53,347 nucleotides of DNA from Candidatus Muiribacteriota bacterium. GTDB lineage: Bacteria > Muiribacteriota > DAOVTB01. The stretch spans positions 1 to 53,347 of the forward strand of contig DAOVTB010000008.1 in NCBI GenBank assembly GCA_030633305.1. Direction: 5' to 3'. A program made the translations under genes and the position numbers. The notes under the pieces are model-generated. The model made no database searches. It was given only the letters and a program-made list of their open reading frames with translations, and was not told the DNA's origin. The first letter of the stretch is position 1. Each line of letters starts with the position of its first letter. Below are positions 7,968 through 17,070 of the stretch, in pieces.

Positions 7968-9455
7968 ATGAAATCACTTCAAATTTTCACTGTATTTTTA
8001 ATCTTCCTAATGTTATTTTCAAGTTCAACTGTTCTTTTAAGTCAGAACCTGTCACCAGCTGATCAGATTAATCAGATATTGAATCAAAATAAAACAGATT
8101 TTAAAAGAATTGCAGATATACTTGATAATAAGAATCCTGAAATTAATAAATTCCTGAAACTGGTTACAAAAAATAAAGGTGATATCCAACAAATTATCAA
8201 TATAATCCATTCAAAACGTCCAGCCATCGGTCAGATTTCAACTGTTTATAAAAAACATGAGTCGGAAATAAAAAGAATTGGAAAACTATTTTTAGCTGAT
8301 AAGAAGGGTGTTAATGAGATTAAAGATATGTTTAAGAAAAAGAAATTTGATTTTAAAAAAATAATTTCTTTTGTAAAAAACAATCCTGCAATCAGTGAAG
8401 CAAAAAAATTCCTAAAAACAAACAAAAGCGATGTTGATATTGTAAAAAATATTTTTAAACAGAATAAAACTGAATTGAAACAGATTGCAGGTATCCTTGC
8501 AAAAAATAAATCAGATTATATCGAAATGATCAAGATTGCTATAGATAATGAAAAAGAAATAAGGGAAGTTATCGAGCTGGTTGAAAAAAATGATCAGGCT
8601 ATAAAAGATATCAAGGCAATTATCAAAAATAATAATATGTCTACTACAGATATCCTTAAAATATCCTTAAAAAATCCAGAATTTAAAACTATTGCAAAAG
8701 TTGCATTATCAAACATTACTGAAATAAAAGATATAGCAAAGCTTGTTGTAGATAATAAAGGTAAATTCAAAGATATTGCAAATGCTGCCAATAATCCAGC
8801 AAGTGCTATCGCTGGTGGTTCAACACCAGGAAGTATTTCAAATACTTCTGGATCAACCGGGGTTGGTACTCAGTCAAGTAGTTCCAAAATCCTGAATACA
8901 ATTTCTGATATTGGTGGAAAGCTGAAAAGCTTTTTTAAGTCCAGTACAGCTAAAAATACAAATACCACATCAATCGGGCCAGGTGGTCAGCCAGTTCCAC
9001 TGCCTAACAGCTCAGGAACATCTTCTCAAAAAGCTATTTCTGGTAATGCAAATATATCCGTTGGTATGCAGAATGCAATGAAAGATCTTGCTACAATGGT
9101 TGAAAATACAGCAGATAAGTTGATTGGCAAAGTGAAAGATATAAAAAATGAAGCCAGTTATCAAGTCGATTCTCAGGGTGGTAAAATATATATACCTGGT
9201 CAGAACGGGGAGAATACGATATCAATTGGACTACGTGATATTGAAAAAGAATTAGATAAATTGCTGGTCCAGGTGGATACATCCTCTTTAAAGCAGCTTT
9301 TTCAGTCAAATGATGGAAAGGCTGCCGCTAGGGTATCTAATGCAATACAGGCACTTGAAAATCAATTGAATGATCTTGTATCAAAAGGTGATCAGAGTAA
9401 AATACAGCCTTTGATAGAAAAAATAGAAAAGTTAAAGGAAAAAATTGGACGTTGA
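7968..9455 (+). CDS. Exported helical-repeat protein of unknown function
   Basis: I do not recognise a named family. A signal peptide (residues 1 to about 25, ending near LLSQN) is followed by about 250 residues of tandem amphipathic helices with a period near 15-17. Each unit resembles NKxDIKxIxxIIKxN (for example NKTDFKRIADILDNK, NPEINKFLKLVTKNK, NKTELKQIAGILAKN). A Ser/Gly/Thr/Pro-rich linker (about 280-345) leads to a C-terminal region (about 365-495) of charged helices including KELDKLLVQVD. The composition is Lys, Asn and Ile rich. The start has a good AGGAG site and a consensus promoter. It shares a transcript with the next gene. It may be a periplasmic scaffold or binding protein; that is inference. 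Confidence 0.7.
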   Translation: MKSLQIFTVFLIFLMLFSSSTVLLSQNLSPADQINQILNQNKTDFKRIADILDNKNPEINKFLKLVTKNKGDIQQIINIIHSKRPAIGQISTVYKKHESEIKRIGKLFLADKKGVNEIKDMFKKKKFDFKKIISFVKNNPAISEAKKFLKTNKSDVDIVKNIFKQNKTELKQIAGILAKNKSDYIEMIKIAIDNEKEIREVIELVEKNDQAIKDIKAIIKNNNMSTTDILKISLKNPEFKTIAKVALSNITEIKDIAKLVVDNKGKFKDIANAANNPASAIAGGSTPGSISNTSGSTGVGTQSSSSKILNTISDIGGKLKSFFKSSTAKNTNTTSIGPGGQPVPLPNSSGTSSQKAISGNANISVGMQNAMKDLATMVENTADKLIGKVKDIKNEASYQVDSQGGKIYIPGQNGENTISIGLRDIEKELDKLLVQVDTSSLKQLFQSNDGKAAARVSNAIQALENQLNDLVSKGDQSKIQPLIEKIEKLKEKIGR

Positions 9456-10233
9456 TTTTATGAGACATTTAATATTCACTCTTTTGTTTTTGTGTTTTGT
9501 AGTATCTTTATGTGCTGATTCAACGTTTCCAGAAGTAAAACTTGTTGTTTTGACAAGATTGAAAAATATTAATATTCATGATGAGCTTTTGACTTTAAAA
9601 TTAAAAAATAGCGAATTTAATTTAAAGATTAATAAATTATTGCTTCAAAACAGAATCTGGAGTGACGGTACAGATGATGGTATTAAAGATTCAGATCCCA
9701 AATCGGCTACTTATAGGTTGGCACTTGTTGAAAATGCTATTCGAAACAGATATAAATCACTGGTATTGCTGGAACTTACCAAAATCTCAAAATCTGGGAA
9801 ATATATTGTTTCATATATTAGACCTGTAAATTTAAAACTTGAGTTTAAAAGATATTTTCCAAAAACTGAAATCCACGATACAATTGAATTGCCACTTCTG
9901 AGTGCTCCTGAAAATTATAAGGAGTTTGGTAAAAGGCTGGCTGCAATTTCTCGTAATTCAATCAAGAAACTGATTAAGAGGAATACAATAGAGGAGAGTC
10001 ATAAATACTTTATTGAAGAAATTGAAGTCAATAAAAATGATTATAAATCATTTTTTGATTCTATAGAAAAAATTCCAAAATCTGAGATGAGTGTATCAAC
10101 TGGTGATGGACAAGTTTCAGAGTTTTCTGCAAAAGATAAAAATGGAAATTTTTATAGTGTAACCGAAGAAATCAGGAGAGGTGGCAATTTTTATAGAATT
10201 TATTCTGTAACGATGTCTGTTTTTGAGAAATAG
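9445..10233 (+). CDS. Exported protein of unknown function, downstream partner of the helical-repeat protein
   Basis: No family recognised. Two starts are possible: TTG at 9445, with AAAGGA at ideal spacing and an 11-base overlap with the upstream gene, or ATG at 9460, just after the upstream stop. The ATG gives a cleaner signal peptide (MRHLIFTLLFLCFVVSLCADS). The mature part of about 235 residues is basic and mixed alpha/beta, with no cysteine after the signal peptide and no obvious catalytic motif. It ends in a predicted beta-rich segment (GNFYSVTEEIRRGGNFYRIYSV). Tight coupling implies co-expression, and probably a shared role, with the helical-repeat protein. The gene meets a convergent TPR gene. 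Confidence 0.7.
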   Translation: MDVDFMRHLIFTLLFLCFVVSLCADSTFPEVKLVVLTRLKNINIHDELLTLKLKNSEFNLKINKLLLQNRIWSDGTDDGIKDSDPKSATYRLALVENAIRNRYKSLVLLELTKISKSGKYIVSYIRPVNLKLEFKRYFPKTEIHDTIELPLLSAPENYKEFGKRLAAISRNSIKKLIKRNTIEESHKYFIEEIEVNKNDYKSFFDSIEKIPKSEMSVSTGDGQVSEFSAKDKNGNFYSVTEEIRRGGNFYRIYSVTMSVFEK

Positions 10234-10242
10234 TTTAAATTA

Positions 10243-10908
10243 TTATTTTTCCGAACTTCGATATCTTTCTTTAAACTCATGTGACAATTCTTGATTTCCA
10301 AGTTTTCGATGGATAATTGCCAGGTCATTTAAAACATCAGACCATTTTTCTTCTGAATTGGCTTCTGGATATTCTGAAATATATGAATCTAGTTCCAGAG
10401 TAGATATTATTATGGCTTCATCATATTTCCCTTGATTTCTACAGCAACACGAAATCATTGAAAAAACTTTTATAGGAAGAATTTTTTTTATTGGTATGGT
10501 TTTCATAAATAATTTCAGTGAAATTCTGTAAAAAGCCTCTGCTTTTTCCCAATTGCGTTTTGAAAAATAAATATCACCTAGAAATTTATTTATGGTGCCT
10601 TTTTCAGAAGGTCGAATTTTATGGCATTGTTCAAGGATTTTTAGACTTTCAGTATAAAGTTTTTCAGATTCAGGATTTCCTGCAATATGTAGAAAAACAG
10701 CCAGTTCTTTCAGACTTGTAAAAATTGAATCAAAGTTTTTGTTTTTTCGAGCAATTATTAATGCCTGCCGGTAGAACTCTTCGGCTTTTTCATGTTTAAA
10801 ATGTCCTTCAAATTCTTTTGCTCTTTTTCGTATATAAAGCCATTCTTTATCTGGAAGCATTATTTTGTGCTCTTTTGTAATTACTTTAATTCTACGGAAT
10901 TTTAACAT
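10243..10908 (-). CDS. Tetratricopeptide-repeat (TPR) protein
   Basis: Cytoplasmic protein of 221 residues without a signal peptide, built of TPR-like helix pairs: EGHFKHEKAEEFYRQALIIA, GNPESEKLYTESLKILEQ, RNWEKAEAFYRISLKLF and QGKYDEAIIISTLEL. TPRs mediate protein-protein contacts, and no partner is evident. The start is uncertain: ATG at 10908 gives MLKFRR, while ATG at 10860 (MLPDKEW) has a better upstream purine stretch and would give 205 residues. It is convergent with the exported-protein gene and divergent from the membrane-protein gene. Confidence 0.75.
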   Translation of the reverse strand: MLKFRRIKVITKEHKIMLPDKEWLYIRKRAKEFEGHFKHEKAEEFYRQALIIARKNKNFDSIFTSLKELAVFLHIAGNPESEKLYTESLKILEQCHKIRPSEKGTINKFLGDIYFSKRNWEKAEAFYRISLKLFMKTIPIKKILPIKVFSMISCCCRNQGKYDEAIIISTLELDSYISEYPEANSEEKWSDVLNDLAIIHRKLGNQELSHEFKERYRSSEK

Positions 10909-10977
10909 AATTTTTTATATTTTTGTAATTTTATGTTTTTGGGTAGATGGGTTATAATAATTTATTGGAGTATCTTT

Positions 10978-11970
10978 ATGGAATTAGTTACACATTTTTC
11001 TGCTGGAGCGCTTTGTGGATACTGGTTACAGACTAAATTTCCCAAAGCAAAAGATACAATATACCTTTCAATTGCAGCAGCCCTTGCGCCTGATCTGGAT
11101 GTTTTATTTATGGGCTCTAAAATGACGGATTATTTGACTTCTCACAGGGGATTAACTCATTCCTTCATCGTGACAATTCCGATAGCTATACTTGTAGCAT
11201 TTATTTACAGAATATTTAGAAAAAAATTGAATTTTATTCATGTATTTATGATATGGATGTTGAACAGTTATATTCATATATATCTGGATTATTCCAATAA
11301 TTACGGTACAAAAATATGGTATCCATTATCTGAAAAAGTCTATTTTTTTGATTCCATGTATGTTATAGACTTTCTTTATACTTTACCGATTGTGATTATA
11401 TCACTTGTCTTGTATAGAAGTAAGACGGTAAGAAATTACCTTGCCACAATAGGTATGATATGGGTGCTTTTGTATCCATTTTCAAATTTTTTAATAAGAA
11501 ATACTCTGGAATATAAGTTGTTTCAACGTGCCCAAATTATAGATTCTAGAATAAAAGCAATTAATGTAATACCCGATATGTTTGCTCCTTTTTGCTGGAA
11601 AGTCATATTGGAAACTGAAAACAGCTATGTATTCAGAGGGTACTGTTTTTTTTCTCCGGATTTCTGGAATGTAAAAAAAGAGTTTAAGAAAGCTGATATG
11701 AGTATTTTTGAGAAATATGGAAAACAATCCAGACTTGTTGAAGTTGTTGGCGAATTTGTAAGATATCCTGTTATGGAGCGATTAAATTTAAAGACTGGTT
11801 ATAAATTATTGATAGGTGATTTGAGGTTGTATACAATTTTTTTCGATCATTTCAAAAAAAACTCAGTTGCTCCGTATTCTTTTTTTCTGAATTTTGATAA
11901 TAAGGGAAATTTTCTGAGTTATAGAATGATACCGCCAATGAAAGCTTTAATGACTGAAAAAGAGTTTTAA
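10978..11970 (+). CDS. YdjM/DUF457-family membrane-bound metal-dependent hydrolase
   Basis: Integral inner-membrane protein related to the YdjM (LexA-binding, membrane-bound metal-dependent hydrolase) family. The family's histidine motifs appear as MELVTHFSAGALCGYW, ALAPDLDVLF and SHRGLTHSF, followed by several membrane segments and MLNSYIHIYLDY. The start at 10978 is preferred because a GGAG lies at good spacing. An upstream in-frame ATG at 10933 would add MFLGRWVIIIYWSIF but lacks a ribosome site. About 330 residues. The C-terminal 130 residues are soluble and less typical. The substrate is unknown in this family. A shared bidirectional terminator follows. Confidence 0.75.
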   Translation: MELVTHFSAGALCGYWLQTKFPKAKDTIYLSIAAALAPDLDVLFMGSKMTDYLTSHRGLTHSFIVTIPIAILVAFIYRIFRKKLNFIHVFMIWMLNSYIHIYLDYSNNYGTKIWYPLSEKVYFFDSMYVIDFLYTLPIVIISLVLYRSKTVRNYLATIGMIWVLLYPFSNFLIRNTLEYKLFQRAQIIDSRIKAINVIPDMFAPFCWKVILETENSYVFRGYCFFSPDFWNVKKEFKKADMSIFEKYGKQSRLVEVVGEFVRYPVMERLNLKTGYKLLIGDLRLYTIFFDHFKKNSVAPYSFFLNFDNKGNFLSYRMIPPMKALMTEKEF

Positions 11971-11973
11971 TTC

Positions 11974-12012
11974 TAAAAAAACAGGCACATTTCATAAAAT
12001 GTGCCTGTTTGA
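11974..12012. terminator. Bidirectional terminator between convergent genes
   Basis: A perfect stem AACAGGCACATTT / AAATGTGCCTGTT (11980-11992 and 11997-12009) with a 4-base loop has A-rich sequence on the left. It is placed between the YdjM-like gene and the RND pump gene so that it serves both. Confidence 0.85.
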
Positions 12013-12028
12013 TGAAAATAAAATCAAA

Positions 12029-15000
12029 TTAAGAAAGATCTGGATTAAACCAGTGTTCCATTTGCGAATATACCGCTGGTAATACAAACAACGTAAGTAC
12101 AGTGGATGAAATAAGTCCGAATACCACAACAATGGCCAGCGGTCTTTGTACCTCTGAACCGATGCCTGTTGATAAAAGTAACGGTAAAAGCCCTAAAACC
12201 GTAGTCACTGTAGTGATGATTACAGGACGTAGTCTAAGGAGAGCATATTCTACTAGATGACTGTCTAATTCTTTCAAACAGTTTCCTCTGTGCTGAGTGA
12301 AGTAACTCACCAATACCATACCATCCTGGAGTGCAACACCGAAGAGGGCAATAAAACCAACTGATGCTGGAACTGAAAGGTATTCTTTCATGATGTATAA
12401 GCCAAGTACTCCGCCAATGAGTCCGAAAGGGATATTAAATATAATTACAACCGCAGTTCTTAAAGTTCCAAAAGACATCCACAGGATAATGAATACTATG
12501 AAAATTACAACTGGGACTATGATGGAAAGTTTAGTCATTGCTCGTTTCTGATTTTCAAACTGTCCTCCATATTCAATAAAATATCCCGAAGGCAGTTTTA
12601 CTTTTTCTTCAATATTTTTTTTGATTTCTTCAAAAATACTTCCCAGATCTCTACCGCGAACATTTCCCTGAACGATCCATCGCCTTTGATTGTTCTCACG
12701 ATTTATCTGTAATGGTCCGATTACCTGCTTGATTGTAGCGAGTTGTGTAAGTGGTATTTTTGTTCCGTCAGCGCTGGAAACGAGTAGATCGCTTAAAACT
12801 TCCGGCGAATTCCGGTACTTTTCCTGGTAGCGGATTTTAATACCATATCTTCTTGTATCCAGATAAATGTTTCCTATTACTTCGCCTCCAATTCCCATTT
12901 CTACCAGTTCAAGTATTTTAGAAACGGATACGCCAAATCTGGAACATGCTTCTCGGTTTGCTATGACTTGAATCTGTGGCTGACCAAAACTTTGTTCTGT
13001 AGCCAGATCGACCAGTCCAGGAATATTCTTGATTGCATTGTAAATTTCTGTAGCTTTTATTTTAAGAATATCCAGATTTTCTCCAAAAATTTTGATAGCC
13101 AGTTGTGCTTTTATTCCTGAAAGCAATTCATCGAATGCATTTTGGATTGGCTGAGTAAAATTAAGCTGAATCCCGATCCAATCAGAAAAATCCTTGTTCA
13201 ATACTTTCACAAGTTGAGCTCTGTTTCGAAAATTATTTTCTGTGGTTATGGGTTTAAGCTCGATCTGAATTTCTGCATAATTTACAGGATGAGGATGGCT
13301 CCCCGCTTCAGGGCGACCTATTCTTGAAATGACCTCTTTTATTTCAGGATAATTCTTAATCAGTTCTCTCTCCACTTTTAGAATCGTCTCAACGCCTTTT
13401 TTCAGAGCAATAGAAGGGGACATTGTGACTCCGATCAAGATAGAATTTTCTTCAAGGGTAGGGATAAATTCTGTACCAATATTTTTGAGTATTCCCATAG
13501 ACCATATAAAAGCAATTATCGAAAGAAGTATGAGAGTTTTTTTCCATTTCAACGCGATCGTTAAAAGAGGTTTATATAAAAATTTCATGAAACGTAGAAG
13601 CCAGAATTCATTGTGTTTTCCTTTGCGGAGAAACAATGATGCAAGAACAGGTCCTATAATAACCGCAAAAAGTAATGATCCCAATAATGCGAATGAAATT
13701 GTAAATGCCATTGGTGCAAACATTTTTCCTTCAATTCCTTCAAGTGTGAAGATCGGGAGGAAAACAATGATTACAATTACAAGCGAAGAAATGATAGGTT
13801 TTACTACTTCCTGTGCGGAAATGAGAATTATTTCATTGCGTTTTCGCCTGCTGTTTTTTTCGATATTAAGATGTCTGTATATATTTTCTACCATTACAAT
13901 TGCTCCATCGCAGAGCATACCAATGGCAATTGCGATTCCGCCAAGGGACATCAGATTTGCTGATAATCCCCAATATCTCATACAAATTACTGCAATCAAT
14001 GCACAAAAAGGCAAAGAAAAAGAAACAATGAGGGAAGAACGGAGATTTCCCATAAAAACAGCCAAGGTCAATAATACTAGTATTGAACCGATTATAAGTG
14101 CTTCTTTAACAGTCCATGTTGCATTCTGTACCAGTTTTGCCTGTTCATAATAGGGGACAAGGTGAATTCCTTTTGGGAGACCTTTTTGAACTTCCTTGAC
14201 CTTTTTGTAAAGCCTGTCTATAACAAGTGAAGTATTTTCACCAAACAGTTTCATCACGATTCCAGAAACTACCTCTTTTTCCCCGTTTCTAGTTACAACA
14301 CCGCGTCTGATCTCGCTTCCCCATTTGACTTCTGCAACATCTTCTATTTTTACAGGAATCCCTTTAACTACTTTTACTGGTAAGTTTGAAATATCATCTA
14401 ATGATTCCAGTAATCCAAGTCCTCTAACCAGGTGTTCTTCAGAACTCAGGACCATAAACTGTCCGCCAATATTTTTATTGTTATTATTGACCGTATCAAT
14501 AATATCAATTATTGTAAGGTTATATTTTTGAAGTGAAACAGGGTTTATCAAGATCTGATATTGTAGAACATTCCCACCCATGGAAAGAATATCAGTTACT
14601 CCTGAAACGGTCTGTAATTGGTATTTTACAACCCAGTCGTTTATTTCCCTCAGATAGGATAAGGCATCTTTTCCGTGAGTATCGGTACCTTTATCAAGAG
14701 TCAGATAATAAAGGAAAATTTGTCCCAGACCGGTTGAAATCGGTCCCAGAACTGGTGGTTCCTGCATATTAGGAAGTTTAGACATCGCGCTTGCAAGTCT
14801 TTCCGAGACAAGCTGTCGAGCAAAATAAATATCAGTATCGTCTGAGAAGTATACATAGATGACTGCCATTCCAAAAGCGGATGTCGATTTTATCTGCTTT
14901 ACGCCCGGAAGTCCATTCATGGTTGATTCAATTGGATAAGTAATAAGCCTTTCTACTTCTTCGGGTGCCATGCCGTGGGCCTCAGCAAATACTGGAACCA

Positions 15001-15139
15001 TAACTGGTGATACATCGGGAAAAGCATCAACTGGCATCTGATTGTATGATTGGATCCCAAAAGCGATAACAAAGATGATGGCGAGAACGATGATTCCCCT
15101 AAACCGGAGGGAGTATTTTATTAAATTATTCGTAAACAT
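12029..15139 (-). CDS. Heavy-metal efflux RND pump (CusA/CzcA family)
   Basis: Inner-membrane proton-driven pump of the heavy-metal efflux RND family, 1,036 residues as usual. It starts with a transmembrane helix and MPVDAFPDVSPV, the HME-RND signature. The family membrane motif SLGGIAIAIG (398-407) followed by CDGAIVMVEN (410-419) resembles the CusA-type form more than the CzcA DFG form. The second half repeats the pattern (AKLSIIVPVVIFIVFIILWM, FIALFGVALQDGMVLVSYF). It exports metal ions from periplasm or cytoplasm through the adaptor and TolC-like channel encoded just upstream. The motif hints at monovalent Cu/Ag, but His-rich partners also fit Zn, Co or Ni, so the metal is unresolved. It is the last gene of the operon, 17 bases after the adaptor stop, and ends at a bidirectional terminator. 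Confidence 0.93.
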   Translation of the reverse strand: MFTNNLIKYSLRFRGIIVLAIIFVIAFGIQSYNQMPVDAFPDVSPVMVPVFAEAHGMAPEEVERLITYPIESTMNGLPGVKQIKSTSAFGMAVIYVYFSDDTDIYFARQLVSERLASAMSKLPNMQEPPVLGPISTGLGQIFLYYLTLDKGTDTHGKDALSYLREINDWVVKYQLQTVSGVTDILSMGGNVLQYQILINPVSLQKYNLTIIDIIDTVNNNNKNIGGQFMVLSSEEHLVRGLGLLESLDDISNLPVKVVKGIPVKIEDVAEVKWGSEIRRGVVTRNGEKEVVSGIVMKLFGENTSLVIDRLYKKVKEVQKGLPKGIHLVPYYEQAKLVQNATWTVKEALIIGSILVLLTLAVFMGNLRSSLIVSFSLPFCALIAVICMRYWGLSANLMSLGGIAIAIGMLCDGAIVMVENIYRHLNIEKNSRRKRNEIILISAQEVVKPIISSLVIVIIVFLPIFTLEGIEGKMFAPMAFTISFALLGSLLFAVIIGPVLASLFLRKGKHNEFWLLRFMKFLYKPLLTIALKWKKTLILLSIIAFIWSMGILKNIGTEFIPTLEENSILIGVTMSPSIALKKGVETILKVERELIKNYPEIKEVISRIGRPEAGSHPHPVNYAEIQIELKPITTENNFRNRAQLVKVLNKDFSDWIGIQLNFTQPIQNAFDELLSGIKAQLAIKIFGENLDILKIKATEIYNAIKNIPGLVDLATEQSFGQPQIQVIANREACSRFGVSVSKILELVEMGIGGEVIGNIYLDTRRYGIKIRYQEKYRNSPEVLSDLLVSSADGTKIPLTQLATIKQVIGPLQINRENNQRRWIVQGNVRGRDLGSIFEEIKKNIEEKVKLPSGYFIEYGGQFENQKRAMTKLSIIVPVVIFIVFIILWMSFGTLRTAVVIIFNIPFGLIGGVLGLYIMKEYLSVPASVGFIALFGVALQDGMVLVSYFTQHRGNCLKELDSHLVEYALLRLRPVIITTVTTVLGLLPLLLSTGIGSEVQRPLAIVVVFGLISSTVLTLFVLPAVYSQMEHWFNPDLS

Positions 15140-15156
15140 AAATTTTCTCCAATCCC

Positions 15157-17070
15157 TTAATGTCCATGTCCAGCATGGGGGTCAAGATTTTTAGTTATCA
15201 TATGCGCTTTCAATTCAAATGAACCTTTTGCCACGTATTGTTCACCTTTTTTTAATCCGCCGGTAATTTGAATATACTCCATATTTTTTGCTCCTGTCGT
15301 TACATCACGTGTTACAAATCCTTTTTCAGTTAGAACAAAAACCGCTGTTTTTCCATCTATTTCTACGACTGCATCTCTTAGAACTCTTACAGAGACTGGA
15401 GTGTTTTCCATAGAGACCATTACAGTAATAAACATGCCTGGTTTCCATATTCCTGTTTGATTATCTAAAATGACTCTGGCTGAGGCAGTCCTGGTTTCCC
15501 GGTCTACAACAGGAGAAACATAATCTATTATTCCTGCTATATAAGGCCCTTTGGTTCCGGCTGAAATTATAACTGGAGTTCCTTTGGAAATTGAAGAAAT
15601 ATATTTCTGATAAATACTGAATTCTACCCATACAGTTTTTAAATCAGCTAATACAAAGACGTCTGTATTTTCAATGTATTCACCTCTCGTAATATGTTTT
15701 TCTGTTACAGTTCCATCAAAAGGAGCAGTTATATAATAGCGGCTTATTTCAGATGTTTTAAAATTATTTCCAGCTTCAAGTAGTGCTTTTTGTTTTAATT
15801 TACAGTCAGCGCAATTTGGATCTTTACATTCTTCAACTGTGATTACATTATTTGGGATTTTTTTGACTTCTTTTTCAAGATTATTGATCACTTTATCTGT
15901 CATTCCATATATTTTAAGCGTCCACAAAGAACTCTGTAATTCTAATTCCTGCTGTTGTTTTGTGTTTTTCGCTTCCTGCAATTTATTAGCGATCTGATAA
16001 TCTGCAGAATCCATTGCAGATAAAAATTTTGCTTCATTTTTTTTGTATTCATTTTGAGCAGCGAGAAATTCAGTTCTGCTTGATATATTTTTTCCAGAAA
16101 GTTTTTTCTCTGTTGTATAGAATTCTTTTGAAACAATAAAATCTGCATACGCGCCAATGAGTTTTTCTCGATATTCACCCATTTTTCCCGATCCAAATTT
16201 CTTTACTTCATCAAGACTTGGATATTTTTTTAAAATTCGGATCAATTTTCTGGTATTTCTATGTACCTGGACTGCACGTTCAAGCTGAAAAGTACAGCAT
16301 CCTACTTCTGCTTTTTTGATGAGAAAATCAATTTTAGCTTTCCCGATTTCTATGCTGTCTAGTTCTGCCAGTAATTCTCCTGAATGAACGGGATCCCCCA
16401 CTTTTTTATAGACTTTTACAACAGAACCAGGAACTTTAGGGACTATGTGCGCAACGTCATCTGGATTAAGTTTTATTTCACCAGGCAATGAAATTGTTTT
16501 TGCAATGATTCCGCTTCCAGCCTTTTTTAATTCTATACCAAACTTTCTCTGTTTTTCTATGTCTAATTTTATCCCGACACTTTCCTCTTCGTGAACAGAT
16601 TCGTCATGTCCGGAGTGATCGTCATCATCATCATGTGAATCTTTTTTTGCTTCATGAACCGAATGATCATGACCGGAGTGATCAACTCCATCATTTTCGT
16701 CATGAATATCTTTTTTCACTGCATGAGCTGAATGATCGTGACCAGAGTGATCTTCTCCATCATTTGTATCATGATCATCTTTCTTCTCAGTCTGAGCCGA
16801 ATGATCGTGACCAGAATGATCTTCACCATCATTTACATCATGAACATCTTTCTTCTCAGCATGAGCTGAATGATCGTGACCAGAGTGATCTTCACCATCA
16901 TTTGCATCATGATCATCCTTTTTCTCAGCATGAGTTGAATGATCATGATCCGAGTGGTCATCAGATTTTTTTACAACAGTAGTTTTTGTAGGTTCAGATA
17001 ATATATAACTGCTTGATATAAGAGTCATAAAGCATACTATTAAAAGTATGATAATTTTTTTATTTTTCAT
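15157..17070 (-). CDS. RND efflux periplasmic adaptor with His-rich repeat domain (CusB/CzcB-like)
   Basis: Membrane-fusion protein that links the RND pump to the outer-membrane channel. A signal peptide (1 to about 25) is followed by an unusually long His/Asp-rich segment (36-163) of six units, DGEDHSGHDHSAHAEKKD-like, period 23. The adaptor core follows: barrel-sandwich (VAHIVPKVPGSVVKVYKKVGDPV), a helical hairpin, YYITAPFDGTVTEKHITRGEYI, and KPGMFITVMVSM. Between hairpin and barrel is a Cys motif C415-x4-C-x2-C (ECKDPNCADCKLKQ), possibly a metal site, and residues 258-259 are a CC pair. The C-terminus ends HAGHGH. At 637 residues it is much longer than CzcB or CusB (about 400-520). Its start has an AGGAGA site and overlaps the channel gene by 11 bases. 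Metal capture before export is the natural reading. Confidence 0.92.
   Translation of the reverse strand: MKNKKIIILLIVCFMTLISSSYILSEPTKTTVVKKSDDHSDHDHSTHAEKKDDHDANDGEDHSGHDHSAHAEKKDVHDVNDGEDHSGHDHSAQTEKKDDHDTNDGEDHSGHDHSAHAVKKDIHDENDGVDHSGHDHSVHEAKKDSHDDDDDHSGHDESVHEEESVGIKLDIEKQRKFGIELKKAGSGIIAKTISLPGEIKLNPDDVAHIVPKVPGSVVKVYKKVGDPVHSGELLAELDSIEIGKAKIDFLIKKAEVGCCTFQLERAVQVHRNTRKLIRILKKYPSLDEVKKFGSGKMGEYREKLIGAYADFIVSKEFYTTEKKLSGKNISSRTEFLAAQNEYKKNEAKFLSAMDSADYQIANKLQEAKNTKQQQELELQSSLWTLKIYGMTDKVINNLEKEVKKIPNNVITVEECKDPNCADCKLKQKALLEAGNNFKTSEISRYYITAPFDGTVTEKHITRGEYIENTDVFVLADLKTVWVEFSIYQKYISSISKGTPVIISAGTKGPYIAGIIDYVSPVVDRETRTASARVILDNQTGIWKPGMFITVMVSMENTPVSVRVLRDAVVEIDGKTAVFVLTEKGFVTRDVTTGAKNMEYIQITGGLKKGEQYVAKGSFELKAHMITKNLDPHAGHGH
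16582..16965 (-). repeat. In-frame 69-base tandem repeat encoding His-rich units
   Basis: About five and a half copies of a 69-base unit inside the adaptor gene, each encoding about 23 residues with the core DHSGHDHSAH. The third unit has Gln-Thr in place of His-Ala, and the last units are shorter and diverged. Tandem DNA identity suggests expansion by slippage or recombination. Confidence 0.88.

Noticed and set aside
16635-16982. Plus-strand ORF of 115 residues rich in His/Asp/Leu
   Set aside because: It is the antisense shadow of the His-rich repeat in the efflux adaptor; it has no ribosome site and its repeats mirror the real gene.
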